DNA from: Suillus spraguei
Taxonomy: Eukaryota > Basidiomycota > Agaricomycetes > Boletales > Suillaceae
Assembly (NCBI GenBank): GCA_016800925.1
Contig: JABCPU010000273.1
Coordinates: 1-64,000 of the forward strand
DNA length: 64,000 bases
Direction of reading: 5' to 3'
Position 1 is the first letter of the stretch. Each line of letters starts with the position of its first letter. A program made the position numbers and the translations under genes. Positions 53,634-64,000 of the stretch are shown one piece after another. The notes under the pieces are model-generated. The model ran no database searches and had not been told where the DNA came from. It saw nothing but the letters and a program-made list of their open reading frames with translations.

Positions 53634-55253
53634 TAGTGCTGCCGAAGTCCGGTTCGGTTAGGTTCATCACCCTATATCTGCGAACCCCGAACTCGACCAG
53701 TGGTCAGGTTCAAGCAAGATGGGTGAACCCTGGACCGGACGCCTTCGAACGCGTTCGCAAGGGTTCAGTTCAGGTTCAGAACGCGTTCGGACCCTCGAAC
53801 CGTTGATTTAATTAGCAAAAAAAATCAAAATGAAAATGACATGTACAATACGAATAGCTACTAGAACTCTTCATTGACATCGACGCGGTTATCATAAGGA
53901 GCGGCGAATTCAGCCTGGGCTGTTGCGGAGATGTGACCTTGGCGGTATGTGCTCTTGAGCAATTGAAGAGCCTCAAATGTTGTTGGCTTCAAACAGCTGC
54001 GACGCACGGTCCCAGTAACACCACCGCTCGAAAATGCTCTCTCAGATGCAACAGCTGATCCCTGAATGGCGAAATAGTCCTTTGCAATGCGGGAAATAGT
54101 TGGGTATTGTATAGAATGGTGCTTTAAAGTTTTTTGAATCATGTCAGTACAAAAGCAATACAAATAAAATAACGAGACGTACACCCCACCAAGCCACCAC
54201 ATTGTTGACGTCCTCGAGCGGTGCATCTAGATAGTCCTCGAGTTCTTGATGAGGCCTTCGTGTGGTTGCGTCATTCACGACACGCGATTTGACAGAGCTT
54301 TGCATCCAATTATGGCCATACGAGCCTTGGCGAGCAAGCGAGGGAGGTGCAGTAACAGACGGCTCTGCAGGAGCCTGCGAGGGAGTACTACTGCGATGAT
54401 ACATATCAAACTATGTAAGATTAGTATACAATTGACAGAAATGAGTGATGAGCGACGTACCGTGCTCTTGAGGCATTGCATGCCTTGTTTGAAAAAATGA
54501 GCGGTCCATTTGTCTTTTGCGTACGCGACCTTGTAGTTGGGGTCCAGCGCTACACCAACAAGGTCAATGATGTTCAAAGGCATTAGAATAGATACGAGAT
54601 ACATACCGAGACAAATGAAATATACATCTGTGTCGTCAGTCTTACTATACCACTTGCGGAGATTAGTGACACCAGCTTCAATGGCCGTTGAGAAACGGGC
54701 AAATTTTGACGCGTTCGCCATGTTTTGCAAAGTGTCTTGAAGACATTCGAGCACTGGAATGGTTCTCCATACGGTTGGTTCACGTGTGGCAGAGAAGCTC
54801 TGTTGAGGTGGAAAACCCAGGAATCACCACAGTAGTAGGTATATTCTGAATGAAAAAACATTAGAAGTTAGCAACTTATCAAACATGAGAGATGGTGAAC
54901 ATAGTACCGGTGCTTCGAGTCGTTGCATAGCTGAAAAAAGTACCCTTGTTGCTTGTGCAATGTGGGGAATGCTACTGTCAAAAGAAGAGAAGGAACAGAA
55001 GTTGGTGAGTGCACTACTTAAACTGACAGGAAGCCTCACGAAAAACACGCAGCTGGAATTGTGCACATGGTGCAGGTTCGGACCGGTTCGGACGCGTCCG
55101 AACCGGTCCGCATTTTTCAGTGACGACATCGAACCCCGAGCCTGTTAGGGGGTTCGGTCTAGGAGAGAGACCAAACCTGTGACCGAACCACTGGTCCAGT
55201 CTGGATGGGTTCAGGTTCGAACCATGGTTCGGGACCGGACTGCGGCAGCACTA
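53634..55253 (-). mobile_element. hAT element nested in Helitron (1620 bp)
   Basis: Bounded by TAGTGCTGCCGAAGTCCGGT and its inverted counterpart (CGGACTGCGGCAGCACTA) and flanked by the 8 bp duplication CAATAAAC at 53626-53633 and 55254-55261. Subterminal DNA is full of GGTTCGAACC-type motifs at both ends, probable transposase binding sites. Confidence 0.95.
53861..54754 (-). pseudogene. hAT transposase fragments (C-terminal)
   Basis: On the minus strand one piece (54754 downward) reads FARFSTAIEAGVTNLRKWY and LGMYLVSILMPLNIIDLVGVA-type sequence with LDPNYKVAYAKDKW, the hAT region before the dimerisation domain. After an intron-like break the second piece ends with YPTISRIAKDYFAIQGSAVA and SERAFSSGGVTGT, the dimerisation motif. 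The RNase-H-like catalytic start is missing, so the element is probably non-autonomous. Confidence 0.75.
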
Positions 55254-56279
55254 CAATAAACCAGGAATACCATTTGCAGGAATCACATTTGTAGAATTGG
55301 GAGACTTTCGACAAGCAGGACCTATTGTCAGTGGAGCAGGCGAGACTGCAACGTTAGCACAAATCGTCTGCACTATGGGAAAACATATGCTTATTGACCC
55401 TCAATGCAGCAATTCGCAGCGCAAGAGACCCTCAGTTCACTGTGTTCATTGATCGCATTGGTGACGACTGCTCTGGAAATTGACAAAATCTTGCACTCAT
55501 AGCAGTCACCACAATCATTGACAATACCATCAACTTCCTTTTCCCACAAGATATTGTTGAAGATGCTAACACCTGTCTTCATCGTGCTTTCCTATCCCCT
55601 CTCAACATCTACGTTGATGAATTCAACGACAAAAATTTCAACAAATTACTGGGCAATTTTTGTTAGTATCACACACAAACTTTGAGCACACACACCACTT
55701 ACCAGACAACACAGAATCTTACTTCAGCTCAGACAGTCTGAAAGAAGCTGACCACACTCCATTGAATGCACCAGAACATGCACCTGACTACCTTGCAATG
55801 TTAACCCATCCTGGAGTGCCTCCTCACTGCATAGATCTAAAAGAGAACTGCATTTGTGCCATTCAACGAAATCTCTTGGTAGAAAAAGGCTTGGTCAGAA
55901 ATGTGTGCGTGTGCATAGTGGCTCTGCATCATCACTTCGTTGAAGTGCAGCTCATAAATACATTCAAAACCCACTGCATTCCCTGCATCAACTTTATGTT
56001 TCATCCAAACCATTCATCATGGACAGTGAATCAAAGGTAGTTTCCATTGAGACCTACCTATGCAACTTCATTTAACGGCTGTCAAGGGTTAACAGTACTT
56101 GACCTTCAAACAGATCCGTTTGCTCACAGTCAATTGTACACAGCTTTATTGAGAGTGAGAGTGCGCAGAGACACGCTGTGTCTGTTTGCAGAGATGAACA
56201 AGACACAGGACTGTGCAAACATCATATTTCCAGAATTGCTATTGTAAATACAAATGTATCGTCATAAAGCCAACCAAAG

Positions 56280-57680
56280 GGGTGTGTTTTTGTATATATT
56301 GTGGTGAATGAAACAAACTGAGAAAACAAACCAGTTTAAATGGCAGCTGTCCAGGCCCTCAAGTACAACATGTAAGTTGATATGGTGAGATCATATAACT
56401 TCTGATAGCGATTGCTTCCATGTCAATTCCATGGGCTCAAGTTTGCCAAGATCATGTATACTCTGCACCCACTCCTCATGCCTACTTCTGCATGAAGCGA
56501 GATGGCTGAGTTGCTCCGATGTAGGACTGTGGACAAGGAACACAAACAAATAGTCTGACATATTGTTCTGATGGATAACTGAAAAAATATTTTCTCCGCT
56601 CCTGATAAAAGCAGAGACATCAATACAATTGTCTGGAGTAACCTGTCAAACAAAACCTTTCAACTTTATTGTAATCCAGTATGATACTGATGCTCACGAA
56701 AATTGGTGGAGCTAGGGGAATGATAAAATCCTTCCCATCCCACTTCATCTGCAGTGAAAGGTCTCCAGATGTGGGCCACAAGCATGGCAAGTGTATCAGT
56801 GTCTCCAGTGCACCATTTTCCAGTGGATTGTATGGGAGACTAGGAAGATGATAGCAAGCAAATGACGCACATAAATTTTGTTCTGAATCACTGTAAACCA
56901 CTAAATTTGTGTATGCACAAGAGAAAATTGACACATATGATGTTAGTGAGGACTTGGTATGCTTCGACTTGGTCCACTAAGCAATGTGGAAAAAATGTGA
57001 ATCACTGAAGTTGAAAGTGATGTTAGAAGTCTTGCAAGCTGGTCCAAGTCCGTGCAGATATTCAATTACAACCATTTTCCCTCCAAATCTTGGGGAATTG
57101 GCCTGCAGAAATTGGTGTTTATTAATTGGTGTATGGTCCAAAGGTGTTGCAGGTGGCTTTGTTGGAGCCAGGGAAACTGTATTTTGTCTTGGCGAGGACG
57201 TGGTGACATCAGGAGCGATGTTCTCTGGTGCGCCCAAGGAATGTGTTTCTGAATCTTGAGGCATATTTTCTGGTTGTGGGTCACTAATAGTAAGATTGAT
57301 TACAGCACGCATGATCATTTCTTCATTTGACTGCTTGATATCTACAGGAGCTGGAACACTGGCCAAAGTACTTGACCAATGAACGATTTCCACAGCTGCA
57401 GGCTGGTTCATTGTTATCAATCCGCTGGGTGGCAGTCTTGGATATATCCTCTCTGGTATGCGAGACAGCTTTGACTTCTCTGCAGCAGGGGCTTCTGCTA
57501 CATCATTCAATAACACAAGTGTACCAGGTTGAGCAGCTGGGTCTACCACAGGACTTGCAATATTTGAATCACAAGCAGCTGCTTGTTGTGCCTTAAACCA
57601 TTGCAGGTCACAGTTTTTGATGTGCTCGGACAGTGAAGATCTCTCAGGCTCGAGTCAGTGCTTAGGCTGCAGTTTTGGGA
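56280..57680 (-). pseudogene. Unrecognised multi-exon gene remnant
   Basis: Minus-strand segments: 57660-56990 (HIKNCDLQWFKAQQAAA, then a Pro-rich chain to LHGLGPACKTSNITFNFS), 56960-56700 (LPYNPLENGALETLIHLP, SGDLSLQMKWDGKDFIIPL) and, after a 55 bp GTGAGC...GACAG intron, 56643 onward (VTPDNCIDVSAFIRSGENIF, MSDYLFVFLVHSPT). The second and third exons join in phase; the link from the first needs an implausibly short intron. It may be a gene carried by, or used by, the neighbouring Helitron. No domain is named with confidence. Confidence 0.4.
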
Positions 57681-57776
57681 TAGTTCTGACTTCTCAGGAT
57701 CTGACACCAGGCAGAAGAGCTGCTGAGTATACTGTAGACGTGGAACTAAAACTCTGCATTGTCAGGCTATAGTGTC

Positions 57777-60700
57777 AATATGATATATCATTTTACTTTC
57801 ATTAAAGTAAATCTGTGTTATATCAGGGCCGTTGGCTTACCATGGGCCACCATGGGCCACCACAAATGTGCTGATATACCACCATGTACCTAATATGCAC
57901 TGCCGCAATTTTGGCAATTTTGAAACTTAGCTTTTGTCATTCCAGGCATTTGGTCACTTCCACATATCAGGCCTTCTCACACTATTCCCACACTCCACAT
58001 TTTCGCATTTTTAGCCACCTTACCCCACAACACCCAACACATGACCCAATATGGCACACCCCACAATTTCAATTATTCCCACCCTCCCCCTACATCATTG
58101 CAGCTTCACCTGTGCATATATAAGTAATAGTTTAGTATATATATATGTATAGTATAATGTAATAGACCGCTTTTTTTGTCTATTTGTGTGTCTGTTCCTC
58201 CTCTAGGGCCCTTTTGACATAGTTAGTGATGTGCATGGCCTGGCTTCAGGCCGTGGGCCGGGCCAAGCGGGCCAAAGTCATGGCTTGGTGATGGCTTCGG
58301 CCTGGCCTAAGATTATGAAAAGCCAAAGCTGCCAGCTCAGGCCGTGGCTTAGTGCTTATCCAAGTTCTGTTCTTCCATCACCTACTTATATTACAGTATT
58401 GGCACCAGTCCCAGTCCCCGACTCGCTCATATCAGCCACAAGTATCTGACCAAATGGTGCGTCTTCTGTTTATTATGTAAACAAATACCACTCATTCAAA
58501 CTGAACAGTAAATAAGGTGCCTATGGACAGCCAGACCACTGTGCTCTACTTCCAAGGCTTCCACTTATCAGAACATTCCTAGTAAGGTAAGTGCTTCCAT
58601 TGGTCTCCAAAGTTTTGAACACCCTGTGCGACTATTCTAATGTGTTATGTAGGTTTATTCCTGCTACCATAAGGGAGTGGGTTATATTGTGTTTTATCAC
58701 TGAGACCTCATTCAAATCGGTCAGCTTCCTACATCTCTTGCTTTTAACCTTCAATCATATTCTTCTCTTGTCATCTTCAATTGCTTGTTCGCTCAGCTAT
58801 TTGGGCCCAAGTTCGCGTTTCACTGAAACCCCCATGGCCTCAGTGATTCATTGCCATGCTCTCACTACCGATGTCGTCCCCATTGATAGTTTCTTTAGAA
58901 ATTCGCCATAACTGGTCTAGCCTGGTGGTTGCTACAGCAGAATCAAAATCTGCTTCTCTTGGATTGTCCAGGATTGAAACCTGCCGGTGACAAGGTTTTT
59001 TCTATCGAATCACACCTTGATATTCACTCATCAATAGTTTCTTTTGATTGAAGGAAGTCCTTGCCCACTGTTTACAGCTTGTGAGTGTGTTGATCTTCCC
59101 TCGAGTTCAATCCATGCTGATCAAAGCCGTTGCCCACTGTTCACCACTACCCATCGCTACCTGATACCTCTATTGGGCCATGGCTCAAGCCAGCCAGGCC
59201 AAAGCCAAGCCATCATTGACAGCTTTGGCCCGGCCTGCAGTTCTTCAAAGCCAGAGCCATCTGAAGCCAGGCCAAAGCCACGGCTTTCAGGCCAAGCCAG
59301 GCCAGAACATCACTAGACATAGTGTAGGTTACAAAACATTTTCGCATTTTTGCCCCTTTGGTGGGGAGGTGTTCTATTATATTCAGAACATGTTTTTGAG
59401 TATATATGAGTAGATTCCCATCTTTATTTCACCTTCTGAAGCATCCTACATCAATATATATAGCACATATGCAAGAAAACATAAAATATGTTCTCATTTA
59501 ACTATTTCTAGGTAGACAGACTTGGAAAAATATTTCCCGGTATCTATCCAACAGTAGAAACAATGTATCAGGAGCATAGGACCATAGGATTATCTCCTGT
59601 TGCATAGTGTGCCCCCCTCTCCTGGTGGTTCACCCCCTGTGAAAATTTTTCCTGTAGGACCGGACCTTAATTAAGGTAAGGGGTCTATTTTTATGTATAT
59701 TTGGAGTAGATATATTGTATAGCTGGCCTAGTACACACATAGGATCCTTCTACAGGAACAAAGATATAGAAAATCGCATTTTTGACATTTTTGATGTTTT
59801 TAAATGTCTTACTCTTGCATAAATAATCCAGCCTGTGTATATGATTATCACAGTATATATACTTGCTTTTTATGACAAAGATCAGTTCAAAATAGGTTGT
59901 AGGCTTGAGATACTGCATATGCTTGCTATTTCTACTGATAAGGGATCAATACCTTCAAACCATCGAAATTTAACAATCAGAAACTTGGAGTACACTCCAA
60001 ATATATTAGTATCATATTCATAAATTTACAAAACAATCCAACAAGAATTGAGTGCTGAAGAAGTGAAATAGATAAGAAATGGAGTGTGGGAAAGTTTAAA
60101 GATCCAAAACATCGAAATGGTCAGTTGGGCAGTAGTAGGACTTTAATGCTGGATCAACTCAGATATACACTACATTCCTTCCACAATCCTCTAACCTCAG
60201 GGCAGCATGTAGTAGATGTTTCTTTAGTAGTCTACCATGTATCCTATATATTTCTAATGAAATGTTTGACCTGTACCATATATAAATGTGACTTTGTGTA
60301 AAAAGATGACAATTGTCACTTTTCACACATATGTCATTTTACTTGTTATTCAATCAGTCCTTCGTGGATCTTTCTAAAACTTCAAATTTATCATTAGGGA
60401 CATACATGAGAGGTATCACAGGTATCTGATCACTTATCACAGGCTTCATTACCATATAGGTCTCTTATCAGTAGAAATACCTCTGTACATCCAATATCAT
60501 ATTTGCGCCCTATGTAGGGCTGATCCTTGACATTGAACATATGTATGAATGTACTACTGATTATATATGCAAGAGTAAGACATTTAAAAACATCAAAAAT
60601 GTCAAAAATGCGATTTTCTATATTGTTGTTCCTGTAGAAGGATCCTATGAGTGTACTGGGCCAGCTATACGATATATCTACTCCAAATATACATAAAAAT

Positions 60701-61494
60701 AGACCCCTCACCTTAATTAAGGTCCGGTCCTACAGGAAAAATTTTCACAGGGGGTGAACCACCAGGAGAGGGGGGCACACTATGCAACAGGAGATAATCC
60801 TATGGTCCTATGCTCCTGATACATTGTTCCTACTGTTGGATAGATACTGGGAATTATTTTTTCAAGTCTGTCTACCTAGAAATAATTAAATGAGAACATA
60901 TTTTATGTTTTCTTTATGTGCTACATCTATTGATGTAGGACCTTCAGAGGGTGAAATAAAGATGGGAATCTACTCATATATACTCAAAAACATGTTCTGA
61001 ATATAATAGAACACCTTCCCACCAAAGGGGCAAAAATGCGAAAATGTTTTGTAACCTACACTATGTCAAAAGAGCCCTAGAGGAGGAGCAGGCACACAAA
61101 TAGACAAAAAAAGCGGTCTATTACATTATATTATACATATATATACTACACTATTACTTATATAAGCACAGGTGAAGCTGCAATGATGTAGGGGGAGGGT
61201 GGGAATAATTGAAATTGTGGGGTGTGCCATATTGGGTCATGTTTTGGGTGTTGTGGGGCAAGGTGGCTAAAAATGCGAAAATGCGGAGTGTGGGAATAGT
61301 GTGAGAAGGCCTGATATGTGGAAGTGACCAAATGCCTGGAATGACAAAAGCTGAGTTTCAACATTGCCAAAATTGCGGCAGTGCATATTAGGTGCATGGT
61401 GATATATCATTTGTGGTGATATATCGCTGTGGTAAGTCGACTCCAGGGATATATCATGGATTTCTTTCAATGAAAGTAAATGATATATCATACT
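57777..61494. mobile_element. Large palindromic (foldback/long-TIR) element
   Basis: Ends read ATGATATATCATTTTACTTT on the left and the inverted ATGATATATCAT on the right. The left arm (57777-58215 and 59324 to about 59945) is the inverted match of about 60455-61494, roughly 1 kb of arm, with a 0.5 kb less paired centre. Without the inserted hAT it would be about 2.6 kb. No transposase motif is recognised in arms or centre, and no target duplication was found, so the class is open. Confidence 0.85.
58224..59315 (+). mobile_element. Non-autonomous hAT in left arm of palindrome
   Basis: A 1092 bp insertion flanked by the 8 bp duplication GACATAGT (58216-58223, 59316-59323). Terminal repeats begin TAGTGATGT and continue with GGCCTGGC. 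Both subterminal regions are dense in GGCC/AAGCC motifs. No transposase coding. The right arm (about 61058-61075) preserves the empty site. Confidence 0.95.
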
Positions 61495-61889
61495 GCCAGG
61501 ATATTGTGGCGTTGTTGCCTGTGGATTTGTATGTCGGATCATGAATGAACAAGGCGTGTGGCATATCTTACAGGCAATTGAACTGACTCCGCTTACGGAC
61601 TGCTAGGAAATGTTAACTGTGTGCTCGGGGTCGCATCCTGGGCCAGGGCGATTGCTAGCATACCTGGCACTGAGGTAGTGTTCCAAGATCATGCCGACTC
61701 TCGAGACAGTAGACCAAGCTTAATACGTGCACGGGAAGAAACTGTACAGTTAATGACCAAGTGGGAATAAGGTGAAGACCTTTGTCCAATCTTTGAAAGG
61801 TTTTGTTGACGTTAGCGTGCGAACCCCATGTCAACAAAGGCCTTTCTGATCCACGATGCTGTAAGCCTAATGTGACACAGCCTATGACG
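61495..61889. other. Intergenic, no gene
   Basis: No convincing coding sequence. Confidence 0.4.
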
Positions 61890-62343
61890 CACTAGGGTGT
61901 TTTTGTCAAGGTTTTCTTGAAGGTTTTCATTAACTTATGACCCGCCGATTTTACATCAAACCTTAATCGTTGGACCGTCAAATGGTAAGTTCAAGTTAGG
62001 TTTGAGAAACTTCACACTACTAACTAGTACTAAGCTATTTTAGATCTATATTAGCGCATTAGGCTGACAATCGTCGTTCCCCGCACAACGATGACAATGA
62101 TGTATGCAGCAAACACCACTTCTCTATTGAATATAACGTGTACTATGTATGAGTTTTGACGAGGACTTGATAAATGCAGTAGCATCAGATGGAACAGTTA
62201 CTAGTTACAAACTTATAATGTTAACTTAAAGTCGTTTGATTTGGTATCTTCGAATCAATATTTTCACGCTCATATTACATCAAGTAGAGCCTTGTTTTAC
62301 ATTATGACTAAACCATAAAAACCTTCGCAAAAACACCCTACTG
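61890..62343 (+). mobile_element. MITE-like TIR element (454 bp)
   Basis: Ends CACTAGGGTGTTTTTG on the left and CAAAAACACCCTACTG on the right are inverted, with AAGGTTTT/AAAACCTT continuing inward. Non-coding. No clear target duplication was found. Confidence 0.65.
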
Positions 62344-62349
62344 CACCTT

Positions 62350-63120
62350 TTTCTTATCTGATTGAACACCGTGAAACGATACAGATATATATAGCTCGAC
62401 CTTGGGGATCATCCACTTACCGCCACTATCTTCCACGCTATCGCTCCGCCTTGATTAGTGTTGCCGTCGGCCTTCCAGACGCATACCTGATGTCTAGTCG
62501 TTCTTTCGTATACTGTATAGGAGGGAAAGACCAACGCGTATGTTGTATGTTAAGATACTATACAATATCCATGTTGGTCTACTACATAGTTCTCACGGCT
62601 ACAATATCAAGGAATCATCAATTCACTGATGATACCTCGTCTATACTACATAGTCCACATCAACCTCAGTGCCTCGTTTCACATAATACCACACATGCTG
62701 CCGCGTCTGTGCCATGTACCCTGCGTGTCAGCACTTAGTGTTGGATTCCGAAGAATCCGGCAAGGGAGAGAGGAAGGAGGCCGGGGCGATCCGAGAGCGC
62801 ATGGCTAATGAGCTGCGTGACGCGTCGAGCTGCGCCCTGAAATATATGTCAAATAAGTTATGTTTATTTCGTTCCTTACTTACCTGCTATAAAGCCAAGC
62901 GCCCTTAGATGCGAACATCTCTTGAATAGAAACTGTACTTAGTTCCTGTATGTCAGCCTTAGCTGACCAAAACTGTAGCGTGCCTTAGGTACTGCGCACG
63001 TTCCAGCACATATGTGCAATTCTTATTAGCGCGTGTGACCAAAAAGGAAATCCATTTCGGACGCCGTTTGACTTGATGCTCATATCGAAAATGACGTTTC
63101 GCCTTCTTCTCGTCATGACC
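62350..63120. other. Possible decayed gene region, unresolved
   Basis: A TATATATA run at 62384 and short open frames downstream (for example GKGERKEAGAIRERMANE at about 62762-62815) could be remnants of a gene, but no start, splice set or domain can be supported. Confidence 0.25.
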
Positions 63121-63128
63121 TATACGCC

Positions 63129-63510
63129 ATGGTCGACCGGCAAATAAGCAATGATCTGAAAGAATGTGCACTCACACTCTGGGATCATGGCTGGTGGGTC
63201 GAAGATATCTGTGAAGTGCTCATTGTTTCTCAGGCCAGCCTCCGCTTTTGTTGGCAAAACATGTTTGAAGGGCTTGGTGCTGTTGCTAGGCCCCCCATCT
63301 CCACTTGTCGGCCGCGCGAGAATAATCATGCGAGTGCTCATGACACCAGTCGAAGACCCCTTCGCTGAAGAATCAGATTTGCACCTCGACAAAACTTGCA
63401 CCTGGCTTGCAGCGACTCGAGAGCAGTCGGACGTTGACGCTAATCTCATGACTTACTCTATGCTTTGTTCCAATGACTCTAACTCTTTGACATCTGCAAC
63501 GTACCATGCA
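63129..63510 (+). pseudogene. Tc1/IS630-like transposase N-terminus (HTH), frameshifted
   Basis: Starts MVDRQISNDLKECALTLWDH with GWWVEDICEVLIVSQASL, a helix-turn-helix typical of a widespread Agaricomycete Tc1/IS630-like transposase. A one-base shift near 63285 moves the frame to PPSPLVGRARIIMRVLM and VEDPFAEESDLHLDKTCTWL, the second HTH. The catalytic DDE part is absent. Confidence 0.7.
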
Positions 63511-63642
63511 CGCAGACTCGGATGCAGGACAGGATAGACGACAATGATAAATATACTGCGTATTCATGCACAAAAGAAAAATCCTAAATTCACCTCTACA
63601 AGACGAGCCGCGCTCACTTGTATTGCTGTATTCTAATTGTAG

Positions 63643-63850
63643 TACAGTACACTTGCTCATAACGCATAACGCATAATAATTTATAACAAATCAGGATCTA
63701 ATTTTTTCAAGATGCACAAAGCTATCCATTTACAGGGATGAATGTGGTCCATATATCGCTGTTAACGCATAACCAAAGATACCCAAAAATGATTTTCTAG
63801 TGATTTGTTTTTATTTTATTTATTTATGCATTATGAGCGAGTGTACTGTA
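63643..63850 (+). mobile_element. 208-bp MITE with TA ends in protease 3' flank
   Basis: Inverted ends TACAGTACACTTGCTCATAA and TTATGAGCGAGTGTACTGTA of about 27 bp in all, bordered by TA. Interior AT-rich and non-coding. Its absence from the matching flank at 52332-52450 marks it as an insertion. Confidence 0.85.
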
Positions 63851-63913
63851 TACAGAAACTCTAGTAACCTCCATAGCCTATTTGAGCAAAGTCCGTGTGC
63901 TTCGTATACTTTG

Positions 63914-64000
63914 TCAATTCCGGTTGCTGATGACAGAAGTGAATAATGTTCGGCCAAAACCGACTCGGTGCTTGCCGCTATCGAACACGATGTAAAAGCG
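63914..64000 (-). CDS. Second A1 aspartic protease, C-terminus (partial)
   Basis: The last 28 codons on the minus strand, RFYIVFDSGKHRVGFGRTLF followed by a short tail, with stop TCA at 63914-63916 on the plus strand. They match the C-terminus of the protease at 50848-52331 with a few substitutions. The body lies beyond the right edge, so it is not known whether its active sites are normal. Confidence 0.85.
   Translation of the reverse strand, partial: RFYIVFDSGKHRVGFGRTLFTSVISNRN

Larger units (their letters stand above)
52470..56247 (+). pseudogene. Helitron Rep/helicase, C-terminal part, interrupted by hAT
   Basis: Left part: VFSYVYKGPDTALFA, DYQEAAWRILNVTRKEPSV and NLPIHLPGSNV are the segment that joins Rep and Pif1-like helicase in Helitrons. 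Further on GSALSATAYGRMAHHMFGIP and IIWDELLVINRAAWE are helicase motifs. The hAT at 53634-55253 cuts the frame at CNNK; beyond it PFAGITFVELGDFRQAGPIV resumes, followed by IVEDANTCLHRAFLSPLN, ADHTPLNAPEHAPDYLAML and the C-terminal YATSFNGCQGLTVLDLQTDP and SQLYTALLRVRVRRDT. The Walker A segment that should precede SVKALSLILRAQG is missing, and several stops occur. Not functional. Confidence 0.85.

Noticed and set aside
55060..55250. GGTTCGAACC motifs suggesting tRNA T-arms
   Set aside because: They are repeated subterminal motifs of the hAT element at both of its ends; no cloverleaf or anticodon arm can be formed. No tRNA or rRNA gene was recognised anywhere.
1..64000. CRISPR arrays, operons, ribosome binding sites
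   Set aside because: Sequence is eukaryotic (spliced genes, poly(A) retroelements); the tandem arrays present have no spacer structure.

Overview
The window reads as nuclear DNA of a filamentous basidiomycete (Agaricomycetes). The signs are 45-65 bp GT-AG introns in most host genes, an NACHT-WD40 gene of the fungal NLR type, a polyporopepsin-like aspartic protease, and a transposon mix (Tad-like LINE, DIRS tyrosine-recombinase element, PIF/Harbinger with a Myb-like partner, Helitron, hAT, Tc1/pogo) usual in these genomes. No species can be named from sequence alone. Host genes are few and separated by nested, mostly broken mobile elements.

Layout, left to right. 0-5 kb: 5' end of a Ty3/gypsy element (minus strand) abutting a 5'-truncated LINE, then an intact Tc1/mariner element. 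4.8-8.7 kb: a short cysteine-motif gene and an NACHT-WD40 gene in convergent orientation; each runs out in the antisense of the other, so both 3' ends look rearranged. 9-15.4 kb: a duplicated block holding three copies (two intact, one broken) of a tiny secreted cysteine-rich peptide gene with a shared TATA promoter. 15.4-17.6 kb: a 705-residue Ser/Thr-Pro-rich protein. 17.9-27.6 kb: two decayed copies of a multi-exon membrane-protein gene flanking a DIRS element. 27.7-41.8 kb: accessory DNA with a MITE, a decayed Harbinger pair with a solo LTR, degenerate minisatellites, a pogo deletion derivative, a two-exon coiled-coil gene, a (GGGAGAC)n array, a hairpin array and a 350 bp LINE stub.

42.3-44.3 kb is a third copy of the membrane-protein gene, inverted. 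44.6-48.9 kb is the core of real host sequence: a TMA46/ZC3H15-type translation factor gene (8 exons, one of 18 nt) and an LRRC40-like leucine-rich-repeat gene, head to tail. 49.4-57.7 kb: a hAT remnant, a damaged aspartic protease, and a Helitron helicase split by a second hAT. 57.8-61.5 kb: a 3.7 kb palindromic element with long arms, its left arm interrupted by a third, non-autonomous hAT. 61.9-64 kb: MITEs, a Tc1-like HTH fragment, and the 3' end of a second aspartic protease on the minus strand whose 3' flank matches that of the first.

The two intact conserved genes (TMA46 and LRRC40-like) form no visible pathway with the rest. The NLR, secreted peptides and secreted protease are the rapidly changing, possibly interaction-related content. 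Several insertions could be defined to the base from target-site duplications.
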